Source: Acidobacteriota bacterium (GTDB lineage Bacteria > Acidobacteriota > Terriglobia > Bryobacterales > Bryobacteraceae). Taken from it: a DNA stretch of 44,324 nt. Below the pieces are notes generated by a model. The model was not told where the DNA came from, ran no database searches, and worked only from the letters and a program-made list of their open reading frames with translations. The translations under genes and the position numbers were made by a program. Location of the stretch: positions 1-44,324 of the forward strand of contig JACOSH010000266.1 of NCBI GenBank assembly GCA_016178945.1. The letters run 5' to 3'. Below, in pieces: positions 43,851-44,324 of this stretch; the stretch's first letter is position 1; each line of letters starts with the position of its first letter.

Positions 43851-44324
43851 GGCTGCCGGGGCGCGGGCTCCGGCATTGCCGCTCCATCCCCCTGCGCCGA
43901 GGAGGCCCCGTAATTCACCTTGGCCGCCGCATCGTGCATCACCGCCTCGCCGCGCCCGACCTGCATCGAGTAATCGGCCCGCACGTCCAGCTTGTGCCCG
44001 CGCCTGGCCAGCGCCTCCCGGACCTCGGGCTTCATGCGGCCCTCCACCGACACCGTGCAGTCGCCCAGCACGCGCTTGGAGAACCGCGGAGCCTCCATCG
44101 CCGCCTGCAGGTTCATCTTGAAGTCCACCAGGTTGGAAACGAATTGGGCGTGGGCCTGCGGCTGGTTCGACCCGCCCATGATCCCGAACCCGATATGCAG
44201 GTTCCCCTTTTCCAGGAAGGCGGGAATGATGGTGTGGAACGGCCGTTTCCGCGGCGCCAGCGCGTTGGGATGCTTGGGATCCAGCGAAAACCCGCCGCCG
44301 CGATTGTGCAGATGGAAACCCATC
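43847..44324 (-). CDS. ggt: Gamma-glutamyltransferase, C-terminal part (cut by window edge)
   Basis: Only the last 158 residues or so are in the window; the gene continues past 44324. The visible part is the end of the small subunit: GFHLHNRGGGFSLDPKHPNA, RKRPFHTIIPAFLEKG, FGIMGGSNQPQAHAQFVSNL and ALARRGHKLDVRADYSMQVG. These are typical of GGT-family Ntn-hydrolases, which cleave gamma-glutamyl bonds outside the cytoplasm; the catalytic threonine lies beyond the edge. The first ATG seen here is not the true start. The stop overlaps the first NMT1-like lipoprotein gene by 4 bases, so the three genes form a translationally coupled operon. Confidence 0.88.
   Translation of the reverse strand, partial: MGFHLHNRGGGFSLDPKHPNALAPRKRPFHTIIPAFLEKGNLHIGFGIMGGSNQPQAHAQFVSNLVDFKMNLQAAMEAPRFSKRVLGDCTVSVEGRMKPEVREALARRGHKLDVRADYSMQVGRGEAVMHDAAAKVNYGASSAQGDGAAMPEPAPRQP

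Noticed and set aside
42850-43887. Long N-terminal extension of the second NMT1-like lipoprotein
   Set aside because: A lipoprotein signal begins at 42849 with a ribosome site, and the extension is another frame of the first copy.

Overview
The window is GC-rich, densely coded bacterial DNA that reads like a member of the Acidobacteriota, most likely the Solibacter/Bryobacter group. The reasons are gene content: a secreted VWFA-related protein of the acidobacterial type, a very large Oar-like TonB receptor with an N-terminal carboxypeptidase-regulatory domain, a kinase/beta-propeller gene, a DUF1549/DUF1553 plus DUF1501 pair, a secreted HExxH protein of a type I associate with this phylum, and many secreted carbohydrate or sulfate-ester enzymes. 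The lineage is inferred from families, not from a marker gene.

Layout. 1-1.6 kb: a decayed Ser/Thr kinase/propeller gene. 1.7-7.0 kb (minus): TonB receptor followed by the VWFA protein, a two-gene operon. 7.1-8.0 kb: a secreted alpha/beta hydrolase. 8.1-14.3 kb (minus): a small His-rich exported protein followed by a complete CzcCBA/CusCBA-type tripartite RND efflux operon (outer-membrane factor, lipoprotein adaptor, pump). 14.6-16.1 kb (minus): a Tat-exported sulfatase, divergent from a plus-strand operon (16.2-19.2 kb) of a CBM9-like/double-haem protein and a PQQ dehydrogenase. 19.3-21.5 kb (minus): an unrecognised protein and a dihydroorotate-dehydrogenase-like flavoprotein. 21.6-24.2 kb: aceE, alone. 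24.3-26.9 kb (minus): a five-gene type III export-gate cassette (FliN/SctQ-like, FliO-like, P/R, Q/S, R/T) whose genes mix flagellar and injectisome signatures. 27.0-29.8 kb: glnE. 29.9-30.5 kb: a ParD-type antitoxin with an intact reading frame followed by a ParE toxin gene broken by an amber codon and a frameshift. 30.7-35.1 kb: the DUF1549/1553 cytochrome protein and DUF1501 protein. 35.3-38.3 kb: a secreted HExxH protein convergent with a DUF4838 glycosidase-like protein. 38.4-40.7 kb: galT convergent with a MerR regulator that carries three copies of a TipAS-like motif. 40.75-40.91 kb: a remnant of a UPF0175-type antitoxin gene. 40.9-41.8 kb: an SMP-30/gluconolactonase protein. 41.9-44.3 kb: two paralogous NMT1-like lipoproteins translationally coupled behind a gamma-glutamyltransferase cut by the window edge.

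Two genome-style patterns stand out. First, all four true gaps between convergent genes are filled by dispersed repeats: heptanucleotide tandem arrays, an A/T-rich repeat with a conserved 20-base core, or a GC-rich 24-base palindrome. The divergent gaps hold none that I could see. Second, many genes have a TANNAT-like -10 box only about 6-12 bases before the start codon, which suggests near-leaderless transcripts. Two unrelated genes share almost the same 16-base sequence there. I saw no rRNA, tRNA, CRISPR array, insertion sequence or prophage. The strongest leads for something unusual are the hybrid type III export cassette, the antitoxin that has outlived its toxin, and the repeat families.
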